Positions 19,157 to 27,670 of a DNA stretch of 64,000 bases are shown piece by piece. The notes under the pieces are model-generated. The model searched no databases and had not been told where the DNA came from. It worked only from the letters and a program-made list of their open reading frames with translations. The stretch's first letter is position 1. The number at the start of each line of letters is the position of its first letter. This DNA is from Bacillota bacterium (lineage in GTDB: Bacteria > Planctomycetota > UBA8108 > UBA1146), in NCBI GenBank assembly GCA_003973385.1, contig QNYK01000079.1:121810-185809 (forward strand). The letters run 5' to 3'. Position numbers and translations under genes: made by a program.

Positions 19157-19969
19157 TCAGAGAGGAACCGCGCCGCCCTCGAGCCACGTTCGTACCTGGG
19201 CAGCCTGACGCACTCTCACCGAGGGCGCTGCGGATGCATCGAACAGCAGGTGACCGGGAGGACGAGTTCGCCGCCACAAACCACCCCACGCAGCCTTCCT
19301 CACCTCTTCGTCGGCATCATCCAGGACCACTCCGAGGAACGGCAGAGATGATGACCTGGCATCCTGAACGAGACCACAGACACACAAGAATCTGACCTCG
19401 GAATCTCGTTCCAGAGTCAGACGCGCACGTAACGCGTCGAATGCGAGTGGTCCACCGATCCCGAGTAAGATCCCCGCTGCATTTCTCCGGGCGATCTCTC
19501 CGCCCTCGGCAAGCACCGTCGCGATACGCGGCACAGCCCTTTCTCCGAAATTGAGCAAGGCGGTCTCGAGCAGATCGTCCTGCGCCACGGAACCTTCAGC
19601 GAGCATTGCAGTCAGCGGTGTGAGCGCCCTGAGATCCCCCTCCTCGGCGAGGATGGTGCAGATCACACGCTTGGTCCTGGCACTCACCATCGAGTCATCG
19701 AGTGTTGCGACCAGCAGGTTCTTGGTGATCTCGGGAGCCATTTCCAGACTCATCAAGATGCGCTCAACCGACTTCTTTCGGGCTGATTCATCGTACGATC
19801 CGAGTTCGGGGATCACGGTCGTGTTTCGAATATCCTGCAGCACATTCGCTGCTTCAGTGCGCTGGTCGGGGGTCTTACACCCTACCATCGCCACCAGCAC
19901 CACGATCAGCAAGGAACTCAGCAGGCCGCCGGCGATGTGAATACAGCTGGTTGTCATCGATTTCATCAC
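19157..19969 (-). CDS. HEAT-repeat lipoprotein
   Basis: 270 residues. A hydrophobic signal ends in a lipobox (VAMVGC), so it is a likely lipoprotein. The mature part is helical with HEAT-like repeats, for example RTKRVICTILAEEGDLRALTPL, ARRNAAGILLGIGG and DEEVRKAAWGGLW. The start overlaps the secretin stop by four bases. A lipoprotein encoded directly after a secretin could be its pilotin or an assembly partner; this is inference from position and fold class only. Confidence 0.75.
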   Translation of the reverse strand: MMKSMTTSCIHIAGGLLSSLLIVVLVAMVGCKTPDQRTEAANVLQDIRNTTVIPELGSYDESARKKSVERILMSLEMAPEITKNLLVATLDDSMVSARTKRVICTILAEEGDLRALTPLTAMLAEGSVAQDDLLETALLNFGERAVPRIATVLAEGGEIARRNAAGILLGIGGPLAFDALRARLTLERDSEVRFLCVCGLVQDARSSSLPFLGVVLDDADEEVRKAAWGGLWRRTRPPGHLLFDASAAPSVRVRQAAQVRTWLEGGAVPL

Positions 19970-22452
19970 AGGCCTCTCACGGGTCGTAATGGAGAACTAT
20001 TCAGGAATTCCCACCGCTCATCGAGAGTCTGCAAACGATCTCCCAGTTCGTCGAGAGTCACCGTCCGGCTCTTGAATGCCACCAGGTCGTCTTCGAGTAC
20101 GCCCAGGGCAATCTCACCCTCTGAAACTGCAGCCTGGAGTCGAACCGTCAGATAGGTCGCGATGGAGATGAAATTGATTCCCCTGTCATCGAGATCCTGG
20201 ATCAGCTGGAAGTAATCCAGTTCTGAAGCATCACCAGCATCCGGGAACAGGGCCAGCCGCTGTTCTTCCAGCAATCTGCGGAAATCATGATGTTGCTCCT
20301 CGGTGCGCCCCTGCAATTCCAGGAAAGTTGCGAACTCTGCCAGCGAGCGCTTCAAAAGCCCACGCATCGCCTCGATCGTCTGCTCCGACAGATGGGTCTC
20401 GCCGCGGAACACGACGATGTCTCCCTTCTCGTAAAATGTCTTCAACTTGTCGAAGGAAAGGCTGACATGGTACGGGCTCGTCGGCACCACGATCTCCCTG
20501 CGAGGAGAGACTAGATCCTCGTATGACAGGTCTGGATTGAGGCTCTTGATATTCTCGACCAGGATCGCAGCAGCCTGGAAGAAGAGTTGACGTTCCTCCA
20601 CGCTCCATGTCTGGATCGACTTCTCCGGATGCTTCTTCTTGAAGAAACTCAATTTTGCTGCAGCTTCAGGCAGGTAGTCGTCAAAAATCTTCAATCGACT
20701 GACCAGTTCGCGCTTCTTGACGATGTTCAACAGCGTCAGATCCACTACCTCAGTGCGGGTGAATCCCTCCACCGGGGATCTGCTGATCGGATCGAGTCCG
20801 ACCAGATCCCTGCCCTTGAGGATGTACCGGTCATTGAAGAGCACACTGTTGTAGGTATCGAAGTGTCGGCTCTCCTTGGGTGTGGAGATCGGATCGATAC
20901 CGTCTTCACTCAGGATGTGTGGAGTGAGTACGATGATGATCTCTGATCGAATCTGCTGCGAGTTCTTGCGGCCAAACAGTCCTCCCAGGAATGGAATATC
21001 CCCCAGCCAAGGAATCTTGTTTCTGGTTTCGAATTCGCTCTCCTTGATCAGCCCCCCGAGGATCAGAGGACGGTGGTTTTTTACTCGTGCCTGACCACGG
21101 AAGTTACGTGTAGCCACCTCGGGAATGCCGAGCAGGTCCTCGGCAAAGACCCGCTGTCTGCCCTGAAGGTTGTTGACTGTGATGTCGATGAGCATCGACA
21201 CCTCGTTCTCATCCGGACCGCTGATGCGCGGCTTGATGACCAGAGTCGTACCGATATGCTCGGTTCCCACCTTGTTGATGTTTGCGATGTATGTGTTGCC
21301 CACATCGGTCTGGGACACCTCGGTAGAGATGAAGGTGGGTATCTTCTCTCCCAGGTGCAACTGGCTCTGGCGATCGTCCAGCGCGTATAATTTTGGCCTC
21401 GCCTTGATGATGGCGTCGCCTTTTCGGACCAGAGCATGTACTCCTGCCAGGAACTGAGCAGAGAGCCTCTCGGTGGTATCATCGAAGAGGAAGGAAAGCC
21501 CCGCTTGCTCGATGGGATTGAAGTTGTCGCCGGGCTGTGGGAGCTCCTCCCCGGGCATCGGGGACGCAAAGCCGATCACGGAATGTCGCTTCTGATAGGC
21601 GAGCAAATCGATTCCAAGATCGGACAGAGCATCCGCTTCCAGTTCGATGATCTGGACCTCGATCATGATCTGGCGCGCAGGAACATCGATCTGATCGATG
21701 AAGAGCTGGATCCTCGCGATATCTTTCTCTGTTCCCACCACCAGCAATCGGTTTCGTGCTTCCGTCGATGGCGAATCCTTGAAGGTCAGTGACAATGCGG
21801 CAGCATCGATGCCACTGCCCAGATTCACAGGTGGCAACTCGACCGGATCGACATGAGGGATCTCAAGGATGTAGGGATATTCCGGCAGATTCCAGGATGG
21901 CAAGACGGTGTCACTGGCTGCTTCATATCGAGAGTACAGTGCCTTCTTGTAGGTATGTGTGATGGTTCGATTCCCCTGCTTGGTCGAGTCGGTGGTCACC
22001 TCCTCGGTGCGGTGAAAGACCTGACAGATCTTGGCGGCAGCGAGCGACTCCAGGACCACCTGGATACTGGCATAGCGGATGGAGATCGCCCTCTCGACCA
22101 GGCGATCGCGAACCTCGAGGTTCTCGAACTCACGGATGGTCCTCACCAGTGCTTCGGTGGCGGCCGGATCGGCGCTCACGAGAAGTGACTGGGGCCTGTT
22201 GGCGATCGGCTGGACCGTCCCGTTCTCGACGAATACCTCGAGTTCGGGGATCCCGCGCAGGAACTGGATCACCTCCTCCGCATCGACATGAAACAACTCC
22301 ACGAAGGTCAAATTCGGCACCTGGCCGAGCAATCGACCCGTTGCTCGATCCTCGAGGACGATTCCCGGCCCCGGGCTGAGCACCAGCACCATCAGTAATA
22401 GAATCTGAAACCCAAGGTTCCTGGCTCGGTGATCGATCGCAATCCCTCTCAT
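19966..22452 (-). CDS. secretin with long C-terminal extension
   Basis: 828 residues from ATG 22452, chosen because it places the signal peptide (FQILLLMVLVLSPGPG) near the N-terminus; an in-frame start at 22572 would give a 40-residue leader. N-domain-like repeats lie at about 35-255 and the secretin domain at about 258-513, from ARQIMIEVQIIELEADALSD to IRSEIIIVLTPHIL. The diagnostic gate/lip sequence NHRPLILGGLIKESE with IPWLGDIPFLGGLFG is present. Secretins form outer-membrane pores in type II/III secretion and type IV pili. About 315 further residues of unassigned, largely helical sequence follow, which is unusual. Upstream is a CHAT protease gene, and downstream an overlapping HEAT lipoprotein gene. 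Confidence 0.85.
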   Translation of the reverse strand: MRGIAIDHRARNLGFQILLLMVLVLSPGPGIVLEDRATGRLLGQVPNLTFVELFHVDAEEVIQFLRGIPELEVFVENGTVQPIANRPQSLLVSADPAATEALVRTIREFENLEVRDRLVERAISIRYASIQVVLESLAAAKICQVFHRTEEVTTDSTKQGNRTITHTYKKALYSRYEAASDTVLPSWNLPEYPYILEIPHVDPVELPPVNLGSGIDAAALSLTFKDSPSTEARNRLLVVGTEKDIARIQLFIDQIDVPARQIMIEVQIIELEADALSDLGIDLLAYQKRHSVIGFASPMPGEELPQPGDNFNPIEQAGLSFLFDDTTERLSAQFLAGVHALVRKGDAIIKARPKLYALDDRQSQLHLGEKIPTFISTEVSQTDVGNTYIANINKVGTEHIGTTLVIKPRISGPDENEVSMLIDITVNNLQGRQRVFAEDLLGIPEVATRNFRGQARVKNHRPLILGGLIKESEFETRNKIPWLGDIPFLGGLFGRKNSQQIRSEIIIVLTPHILSEDGIDPISTPKESRHFDTYNSVLFNDRYILKGRDLVGLDPISRSPVEGFTRTEVVDLTLLNIVKKRELVSRLKIFDDYLPEAAAKLSFFKKKHPEKSIQTWSVEERQLFFQAAAILVENIKSLNPDLSYEDLVSPRREIVVPTSPYHVSLSFDKLKTFYEKGDIVVFRGETHLSEQTIEAMRGLLKRSLAEFATFLELQGRTEEQHHDFRRLLEEQRLALFPDAGDASELDYFQLIQDLDDRGINFISIATYLTVRLQAAVSEGEIALGVLEDDLVAFKSRTVTLDELGDRLQTLDERWEFLNSSPLRPVRGL

Positions 22453-22475
22453 TTCCCGCTCGCGGGCAAACCTCG

Positions 22476-22495
22476 TCCCGGGAAATCTCCCGGGA
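22476..22495. promoter_or_regulatory. paired TCCCGGGA palindromes
   Basis: Two identical 8-bp perfect palindromes (22476-22483 and 22488-22495) are spaced by four bases, 24 bases upstream of the chosen secretin start. The arrangement resembles a dimeric operator or a small hairpin in the leader. If translation began at 22572 this would be coding sequence. Confidence 0.3.
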
Positions 22496-22649
22496 GTAAG
22501 CGTTCGAAACTCGTGTCCGGTTCCCCGATCAGGATCCCAACTCTCAATTTTCGCTCGATCCGGGCCCTTCACCTGGCCCCGCTCTGCCGACCGACCCAGC
22601 GCATCGGTGTGCGAGGGAGCGCCGGGCGCAATCCAGGATTATCGGCACT

Positions 22650-24956
22650 TCACCAGCCATTCTCAACCAGTACCCAACCACTCCAGGCAGATGGATCCCG
22701 ATCCCTGGGATCCGCTCTGCGATCGCTACATGCTTCCCTGAGCACCTCTGCAGGCCCTTTACGGCCATCTGTAGCATCTACGAGGGATGCCACCAGACGC
22801 CCCGCTGAGGAATCTTCGACGGGCCAGAGTGTGCCCAGGATCGCCTGACACCCCGCCTCGAATGCGGCGCGGGGGAATCCCGCCAGATCATCGGCGCCGG
22901 CAGCCGAGCCGATGGCGGTCTCGCAACCTGTCAGTGCCAGCATCCGGCAGTTCGAAAGGTCTTGCTTCGCCAGTTCCGCTGCGCTCAGTACACCGTCACA
23001 GCCAGCCTCCGGAGTCAGCAGCAATTGAGATGAAGTCGGCTGGTAGGGGTGAAACTCACCATGGCATGCGATGTGAAGCACACGAGCTTCACGCGTAGCT
23101 TCGATGACCGCAGTTCGGGTCGCCTCTGCTCCTGCCTTGAACACCACCTGCGGAAGTCGATCCACGATACGCTGGCCCTCCACCCGAGATCCTTGCAACG
23201 CGGGTTGCTGTGGAACCCGCGGATCCACCAGCGTCCACCACCCTTCACGCGGAAGAGGACCCAGCGCGCGCCTGGCCGCACTCACACTCGGCAGCAAACT
23301 CCAGCTGCAGCGATCGACGAGAGTCGACCCATCGATGTTCAGAACCCCCCATGGGATCCTTCTCATGCCACCGATGGGCGCCAGTAGTAGCCGATCACAG
23401 GAAGGAAAATCAGACCCAAAGATCTTTTTGGAAAGCCATTTCACGGCCGCTGTATCACTCCCGCGAGACCGATGAAGGTCGGAACCTCGCCTCGTCGCCT
23501 CACCCGGGTTCTGATCGACTCGGCGCAGTTCCCATGCACCGTCGCGAGAGGTCCAGACCAGCAGCACGCCTCCGGCATCGAGGGTGACGATCACTACCGC
23601 CAGTCCCTGGACCCTTCGGGCCACCTCCTCGAGGTCGGCCCTCTCGGGAGCAGTTTCTCGCGAGCCCCGCACACGGATGTGTTCCGCAGCCAGTAACGAG
23701 GCCAGTGCATCTCCCCTGCGGGACTCGATATCCGCCAGTAACATCGCAGGATCTCGTCGAGGCGACAACGCCGCCGCATCATCCCCTCGCTGCGACCGGA
23801 TCCGTTCCACGGTGGCCAGAGCGTCGCTGGCCTCGATCCTCGCCAGGTCGAGCTTTCCCGAGATCATCAGGACCCGAGCCCGGGCCACGGCGCACTTCCA
23901 GGCGGTATCCGGGTCTCCGACCAGATCGAGCGCAGCCGCTGTCGCGGTTCGGGTCTCCTGAACCCATCCCCTGTACGACGCCGCCGAAGCGATCTCCACC
24001 AGAGCCGCTGCAGCATTGCTTCGGTCTCCCCTGGCCTGCGCCTGAGCGAGTGCAGATCTTGCACGGGCCAGTGCAGATGTCAGTTCTGTTCGCCACTCCT
24101 CACGATCAGAAGAGGTACTGGCGTTGCGAATGTTCTGAGTTGCTTGATCGATGAGCACACGTTCTCGCACAGCGGTCTGATCAGGCGCGCGGCCGGCTGC
24201 CTCCACGAGAAACTGCTCTGCTGTGCGCGCGTGAATTGAACTGACATTCGAATAGGCCTGTTGCACCGAGGCCGTCAATCGCATCCATTCCGATGACAAT
24301 GTCGGCTCCATTTTCTGACCGCGAAGCGAATCGAGTTCCTTTGCCGCATCCGTGGTCAGGCCCTCTCGCAACTTTCTCCCTGCACGCTCAAGCACGTCTT
24401 CCGGAGTACCCCCCGCGGGATACCAGGGAGCGACATCGATGACCGAGGCGATGCGCGAGCGAAGCGTCTCCAGACCCTGCTCGATCACCGAGACCAGCAG
24501 GTCTCCTTCCAGCAATCGCGTCGGATCAGGCCCGAACAGTTCTGCATCCGAGAGCAGTATTCGGGCTTGCTCGGCGTCCACTTCGAGGGTCGTCAGGGGA
24601 ATCGTCACCGCGCCACTGACGAGCGCCACCTCGACTCGTCTCCAGCCTTGCGAGGCAGGTAATGAGATCACCAGCACTTCGGTTTGCTGCAGTGGTCGGC
24701 TTATCGACCACTTCCCATCGGGAAGAGTGAGCTCAAGATCGCTGGCCAGGGCTGTTTCAGAGATGAAGCCACAACAGCAACCGAGCAGATAAACGAGTAT
24801 CCAGAGGGGAGAAGATGAGGAACCGACGGATGCCGCTGGCGGGCACCGGGGATCCAACCCCGAGGCGGCAAGGGTAGCCGACCGCTGACTACAGCTCACG
24901 ACACTGATCAATGATGACTCCGGACCCGGATCCCGGAGCGGCACACCGGGACACAC
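22650..24956 (-). CDS. exported CHAT-domain protease-like protein
   Basis: 768 residues. A likely signal peptide or anchor (LWILVYLLGCCCGFISETALAS) precedes a helical TPR-like middle (about 200-430) and a C-terminal CHAT domain, a caspase-like cysteine peptidase family. The catalytic dyad looks intact: His632 in VLHIACHGEF and Cys678 in LALTGCETAIG. The end of the domain shows the usual AFEAGCQAILGTLWPV. The GTG start at 24956 is uncertain because no strong ribosome site was found and the leader before the hydrophobic segment is long. It begins 27 bases after gluQ and lies upstream of the secretin gene. CHAT proteins act in caspase-like proteolytic pathways, and an exported one beside a secretin is uncommon. 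Confidence 0.8.
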   Translation of the reverse strand: MCPGVPLRDPGPESSLISVVSCSQRSATLAASGLDPRCPPAASVGSSSSPLWILVYLLGCCCGFISETALASDLELTLPDGKWSISRPLQQTEVLVISLPASQGWRRVEVALVSGAVTIPLTTLEVDAEQARILLSDAELFGPDPTRLLEGDLLVSVIEQGLETLRSRIASVIDVAPWYPAGGTPEDVLERAGRKLREGLTTDAAKELDSLRGQKMEPTLSSEWMRLTASVQQAYSNVSSIHARTAEQFLVEAAGRAPDQTAVRERVLIDQATQNIRNASTSSDREEWRTELTSALARARSALAQAQARGDRSNAAAALVEIASAASYRGWVQETRTATAAALDLVGDPDTAWKCAVARARVLMISGKLDLARIEASDALATVERIRSQRGDDAAALSPRRDPAMLLADIESRRGDALASLLAAEHIRVRGSRETAPERADLEEVARRVQGLAVVIVTLDAGGVLLVWTSRDGAWELRRVDQNPGEATRRGSDLHRSRGSDTAAVKWLSKKIFGSDFPSCDRLLLAPIGGMRRIPWGVLNIDGSTLVDRCSWSLLPSVSAARRALGPLPREGWWTLVDPRVPQQPALQGSRVEGQRIVDRLPQVVFKAGAEATRTAVIEATREARVLHIACHGEFHPYQPTSSQLLLTPEAGCDGVLSAAELAKQDLSNCRMLALTGCETAIGSAAGADDLAGFPRAAFEAGCQAILGTLWPVEDSSAGRLVASLVDATDGRKGPAEVLREACSDRRADPRDRDPSAWSGWVLVENGW

Positions 24957-24983
24957 GAACTATGCCGGATCTGCACGAAAACT

Positions 24984-25934
24984 TCAATCCTCGAGTTGAA
25001 GGCACCCATCATCGTCCCAGGTCATCGGCTCTCTCGGGATGCTGGAGAGATCGAATCGATCCAGAAGATCTTGCGGTCGACAGGGTGTGCCGTCCGCAAC
25101 CCAGCCGAGGCTACTGGCGAGAGCCCCGATGATCTGCTGCGGCGCCACTCCCTGGCGTCGATAGCGAGCAAGGCTGGTGTCCCCATGGCGCTTCGCAAGT
25201 CGCCGCTGATCCGGCCCGACGACCAGAGGCACATGCGCAAAGTCGGGAGCGACCGCTCCCAGATGACGATACAGCAGCAACTGACGCGGCGTGGACGGTA
25301 ACAGGTCATCCGCACGCAGCACTTCCGTGACCCTGGAATCCGCATCATCGACGACCACGGCCAGCTGGTAGGCGGGGGTTCCATCGCGTTTTCGAATCAC
25401 GAAGTCACCGTCGATGATGCCGGAACAGTGTCCGACGAAGAGATCCTCGAAGGGAACCGCTGGCTCGCTCACGGCGAGGCGGATGGCGCTGTCTCTGCCC
25501 GTCTCCTCCCTCGCCTGCTGCTCGCTGCTCCAACGACCTCGGCAGGTACCGGGATAGACCGGGACGTCTCCGACGGAACTCTCATGGGGAGCGCTGGCCG
25601 CCTCTTCCACCTCTTTTCGGGTACACACGCATGGATACGCGAGACCGGCACCGATCAGGTCTGCCAGCACCTGATCGTGGCGATCCCTTTGACTGCTCTG
25701 GAGTTGTATCTCGCCATCCCAGTCGAGTCCGAGCCACTGAAGATCCTCGATGCTGCTCTCGATGGCACCGCTTCGAACTCGAGGTCCATCGATATCCTCG
25801 ATGCGAAGCAACAACCTGCCGCCTCGACTACGTATCGATAACCAGGCCAGCAGAAAGGAGCGTGCGTTTCCCAGGTGCAGAACTCCGGTCGGGCTGGGTG
25901 CAAGCCTTCCGATCAGCGCGCGCGCCTGCCCCAT
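24984..25934 (-). CDS. gluQ: glutamyl-Q tRNA(Asp) synthetase
   Basis: GluQ-RS is a truncated glutamyl-tRNA synthetase that attaches glutamate to queuosine in tRNA-Asp. At 316 residues it has the family length and lacks the anticodon-binding domain. Motifs are LAPSPTGVLHLGNARSF (HIGH-like), Zn ligands CVC (102-104) and YPGTC, and LAKRHGD in place of KMSKS. The ATG at 25934 is preceded by AGAGGAGG; an upstream Met at 25964 is less likely. It is first in a run of minus-strand genes including CHAT and secretin, but no functional link to them is known. Confidence 0.9.
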   Translation of the reverse strand: MGQARALIGRLAPSPTGVLHLGNARSFLLAWLSIRSRGGRLLLRIEDIDGPRVRSGAIESSIEDLQWLGLDWDGEIQLQSSQRDRHDQVLADLIGAGLAYPCVCTRKEVEEAASAPHESSVGDVPVYPGTCRGRWSSEQQAREETGRDSAIRLAVSEPAVPFEDLFVGHCSGIIDGDFVIRKRDGTPAYQLAVVVDDADSRVTEVLRADDLLPSTPRQLLLYRHLGAVAPDFAHVPLVVGPDQRRLAKRHGDTSLARYRRQGVAPQQIIGALASSLGWVADGTPCRPQDLLDRFDLSSIPREPMTWDDDGCLQLED

Positions 25935-26207
25935 CGTTACCTCCTCTGATCGACAGACCGTCATCGAGTGGCGTGATTTTGCCGATTTTCAGGCCATCCC
26001 ACCTCGATCGAGAGCGACCATTCTCAGTTGGCCACGAAGCGGTAGAATGGTAGCACAGCAGCCGACCGACGCGTTGGCCTCACAAAGACACCAACTTCCG
26101 ACGCGACGTCGTCGGATTCTGATTGATCGTTCCGGTGGGACGCCGCCGGATGGGACGGTTTCCCGGTTGCGGGTGCCATGTCCGCATGATGCCGGGGGCT
26201 CTACCCG
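25935..26207. other. intergenic, divergent region
   Basis: About 270 bases upstream of gluQ and of the micro-ORF/prfB side. A CCGGG/CCCGG hairpin (about 26192-26208) sits directly before the extended Shine-Dalgarno site. No other gene or known RNA family was recognised. Confidence 0.4.
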
Positions 26208-26265
26208 GAAAGGAGGTGATCCATTGATGAAGTTTAGTGGCTCTGCTGGGGGGTGGGTGCGGTAG
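26208..26265 (+). CDS. micro-ORF with 16-base anti-16S Shine-Dalgarno
   Basis: Bases 26208-26223 are complementary to 16 bases of the conserved 3' end of bacterial 16S rRNA (TGGATCACCTCCTTTC), far more than a normal ribosome site. Immediately after come TTG (26224) and ATG (26227) in frame, opening a 12-codon reading frame, MKFSGSAGGWVR, that stops at 26265. A strong terminator follows at 26321-26351, so a short transcript ending before prfB is plausible. It could be a leader peptide, a ribosome-binding regulatory RNA or a tiny protein gene. No 16S gene lies on either strand here. Confidence 0.4.
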
Positions 26266-26320
26266 CACGCTCCCTGACGGGGAGGGCGGCCCGATGCGCC
26301 TCTCTTGACCAGCAGATGAC

Positions 26321-26357
26321 GGGGCCCGGAAGGAGAAACTCCTTCCGGGCCCTTCTT
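26321..26357 (+). terminator. strong hairpin after the micro-ORF
   Basis: A 14-bp perfect stem (26321-26334 with 26338-26351), loop AAA, is followed by TTCTTC. It lies 55 bases after the micro-ORF and about 180 bases before prfB. It could terminate a short transcript or act as an attenuator for prfB-glyA. Confidence 0.7.
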
Positions 26358-26532
26358 CAATTCCCACAGCAACAAGCCCTCATCCGCTTCCGATACCCAT
26401 CATTCGGTCCCCTGCACGGCAAAATAATGCTCTCATCTGGCGAAACTTGGTCGAGGCGCATCGGGTCCACTTGGCCCGGAGCCGTCTCGGCGGCACCATG
26501 GGGACCGAAATCAACTCCCGTTCCCCGATGAA

Positions 26533-27660
26533 GTGGCGGAAAGCGTGAACACCGAGGTCAACTCCAGACTGCGCAGCATCCAGGATCTGCTCGACGGGAT
26601 CCGCGATGCTACCTGTCACGATCAACAGCGTGACCGGCTGGCGGTACTGGAGGAGCAGATGTCATCCGCCGATTTCTGGGATGACCGCGACAAAGCCGAG
26701 CGCACCATCTCAGAACTCAAGAGGGTCAAGGAATCTGTCCAGAGCATTGAAAACCTCTCGAGCGAGGTCGAGGATGCCGTGTCGATGCTGGAACTCGCCC
26801 TGGCTGATCAGGACTCTGAAGCCATGGATGAAGTCGAGCAAGATAGCCTGCAACTGCTCGTACGAGCGGAGCGGCTCGAACTGAAAACTCTGCTGCGCGG
26901 CAAGTACGATGCAGCCAATGCCTATCTCGAAATCCAGGCAGGTGCTGGCGGTACCGATGCATGCGACTGGACGATGATGGTTCAGCGCATGTTTCTTCGC
27001 TGGGCGGAACAACAGGGCTATCGCACCACCATCATCGATGAACAACCCGCAGAAGAAGCTGGATTGAAATCTTCGACCATTCACCTCGTCGGCGATTATG
27101 CCTATGGCTATTTGCGAGCTGAATCGGGAGTACACCGTATCGTCAGGATTTCTCCATTCGATGCCCAGGCAAGGCGACAGACTGCGTTCGCATCTGTAAG
27201 GGTGATTCCTGAAACTGATGTGGTCGATGACATCGAGATAGCAGAAGTCGATCTCAGGGTGGACACCTATCGAGCCAGCGGAGCCGGGGGGCAGCACGTC
27301 AACACCACTGATTCGGCGGTCAGGATCACTCACCTACCCACTGGAATCGTCGTGCAATGCCAGAACGAACGCTCCCAGCACGCCAACAGAGCTCAGGCGA
27401 TGCGAGTCCTCAAGGCTCGCATCCGCGAGGCCCAGGAGCGAGAACGCCGCGAGGAGATGGACAAGATCCAGGGCAACAAGAGCGAGATCGCCTTCGGCAG
27501 CCAGATTCGATCCTATGTGCTTCACCCCTACAAGATGGTCAAGGACCACCGCACTGACCACGAAACAGCAAATACAGATTCTGTTCTCGATGGTGATTTG
27601 CAGCCATTCATCGAGAGCTGGCTACGACAACAATCGCGTACTGATCGATCGACTGGATAA
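26533..27660 (+). CDS. prfB: peptide chain release factor 2
   Basis: RF2 releases the peptide at UGA and UAA stops. The 375-residue product has the class signature SGAGGQHVNTTDSAVRI with the catalytic GGQ, and the RF2-specific recognition motif SPFD (RISPFDAQARRQTAF) instead of the RF1 PxT. The GTG start at 26533 has a weak ribosome site; GTG 26545 is an alternative. Many prfB genes need a programmed +1 frameshift near codon 25, but here the frame is continuous through that point. The stop overlaps the ribosome site of glyA, so the two genes are co-transcribed. Confidence 0.93.
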   Translation: MAESVNTEVNSRLRSIQDLLDGIRDATCHDQQRDRLAVLEEQMSSADFWDDRDKAERTISELKRVKESVQSIENLSSEVEDAVSMLELALADQDSEAMDEVEQDSLQLLVRAERLELKTLLRGKYDAANAYLEIQAGAGGTDACDWTMMVQRMFLRWAEQQGYRTTIIDEQPAEEAGLKSSTIHLVGDYAYGYLRAESGVHRIVRISPFDAQARRQTAFASVRVIPETDVVDDIEIAEVDLRVDTYRASGAGGQHVNTTDSAVRITHLPTGIVVQCQNERSQHANRAQAMRVLKARIREAQERERREEMDKIQGNKSEIAFGSQIRSYVLHPYKMVKDHRTDHETANTDSVLDGDLQPFIESWLRQQSRTDRSTG

Positions 27661-27670
27661 GGAGCTAACG

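Noticed and set aside
24830..24900. tRNA-like look on the minus strand (GGGG-TTGGATC-CCCC arm)
   Set aside because: The T loop lacks the TTC start, no proper anticodon loop with T33 could be placed, and the acceptor arms do not pair.
26201..26223. Possible remnant of a 16S rRNA 3' end on the minus strand
   Set aside because: Only 16 bases match and none of the conserved 16S sequence upstream of them is present, so an extended Shine-Dalgarno site is the simpler reading.
26533..26620. Programmed +1 frameshift in prfB
   Set aside because: The alignment passes the usual site in one frame with no UGA or CUU-UGA slippery sequence.
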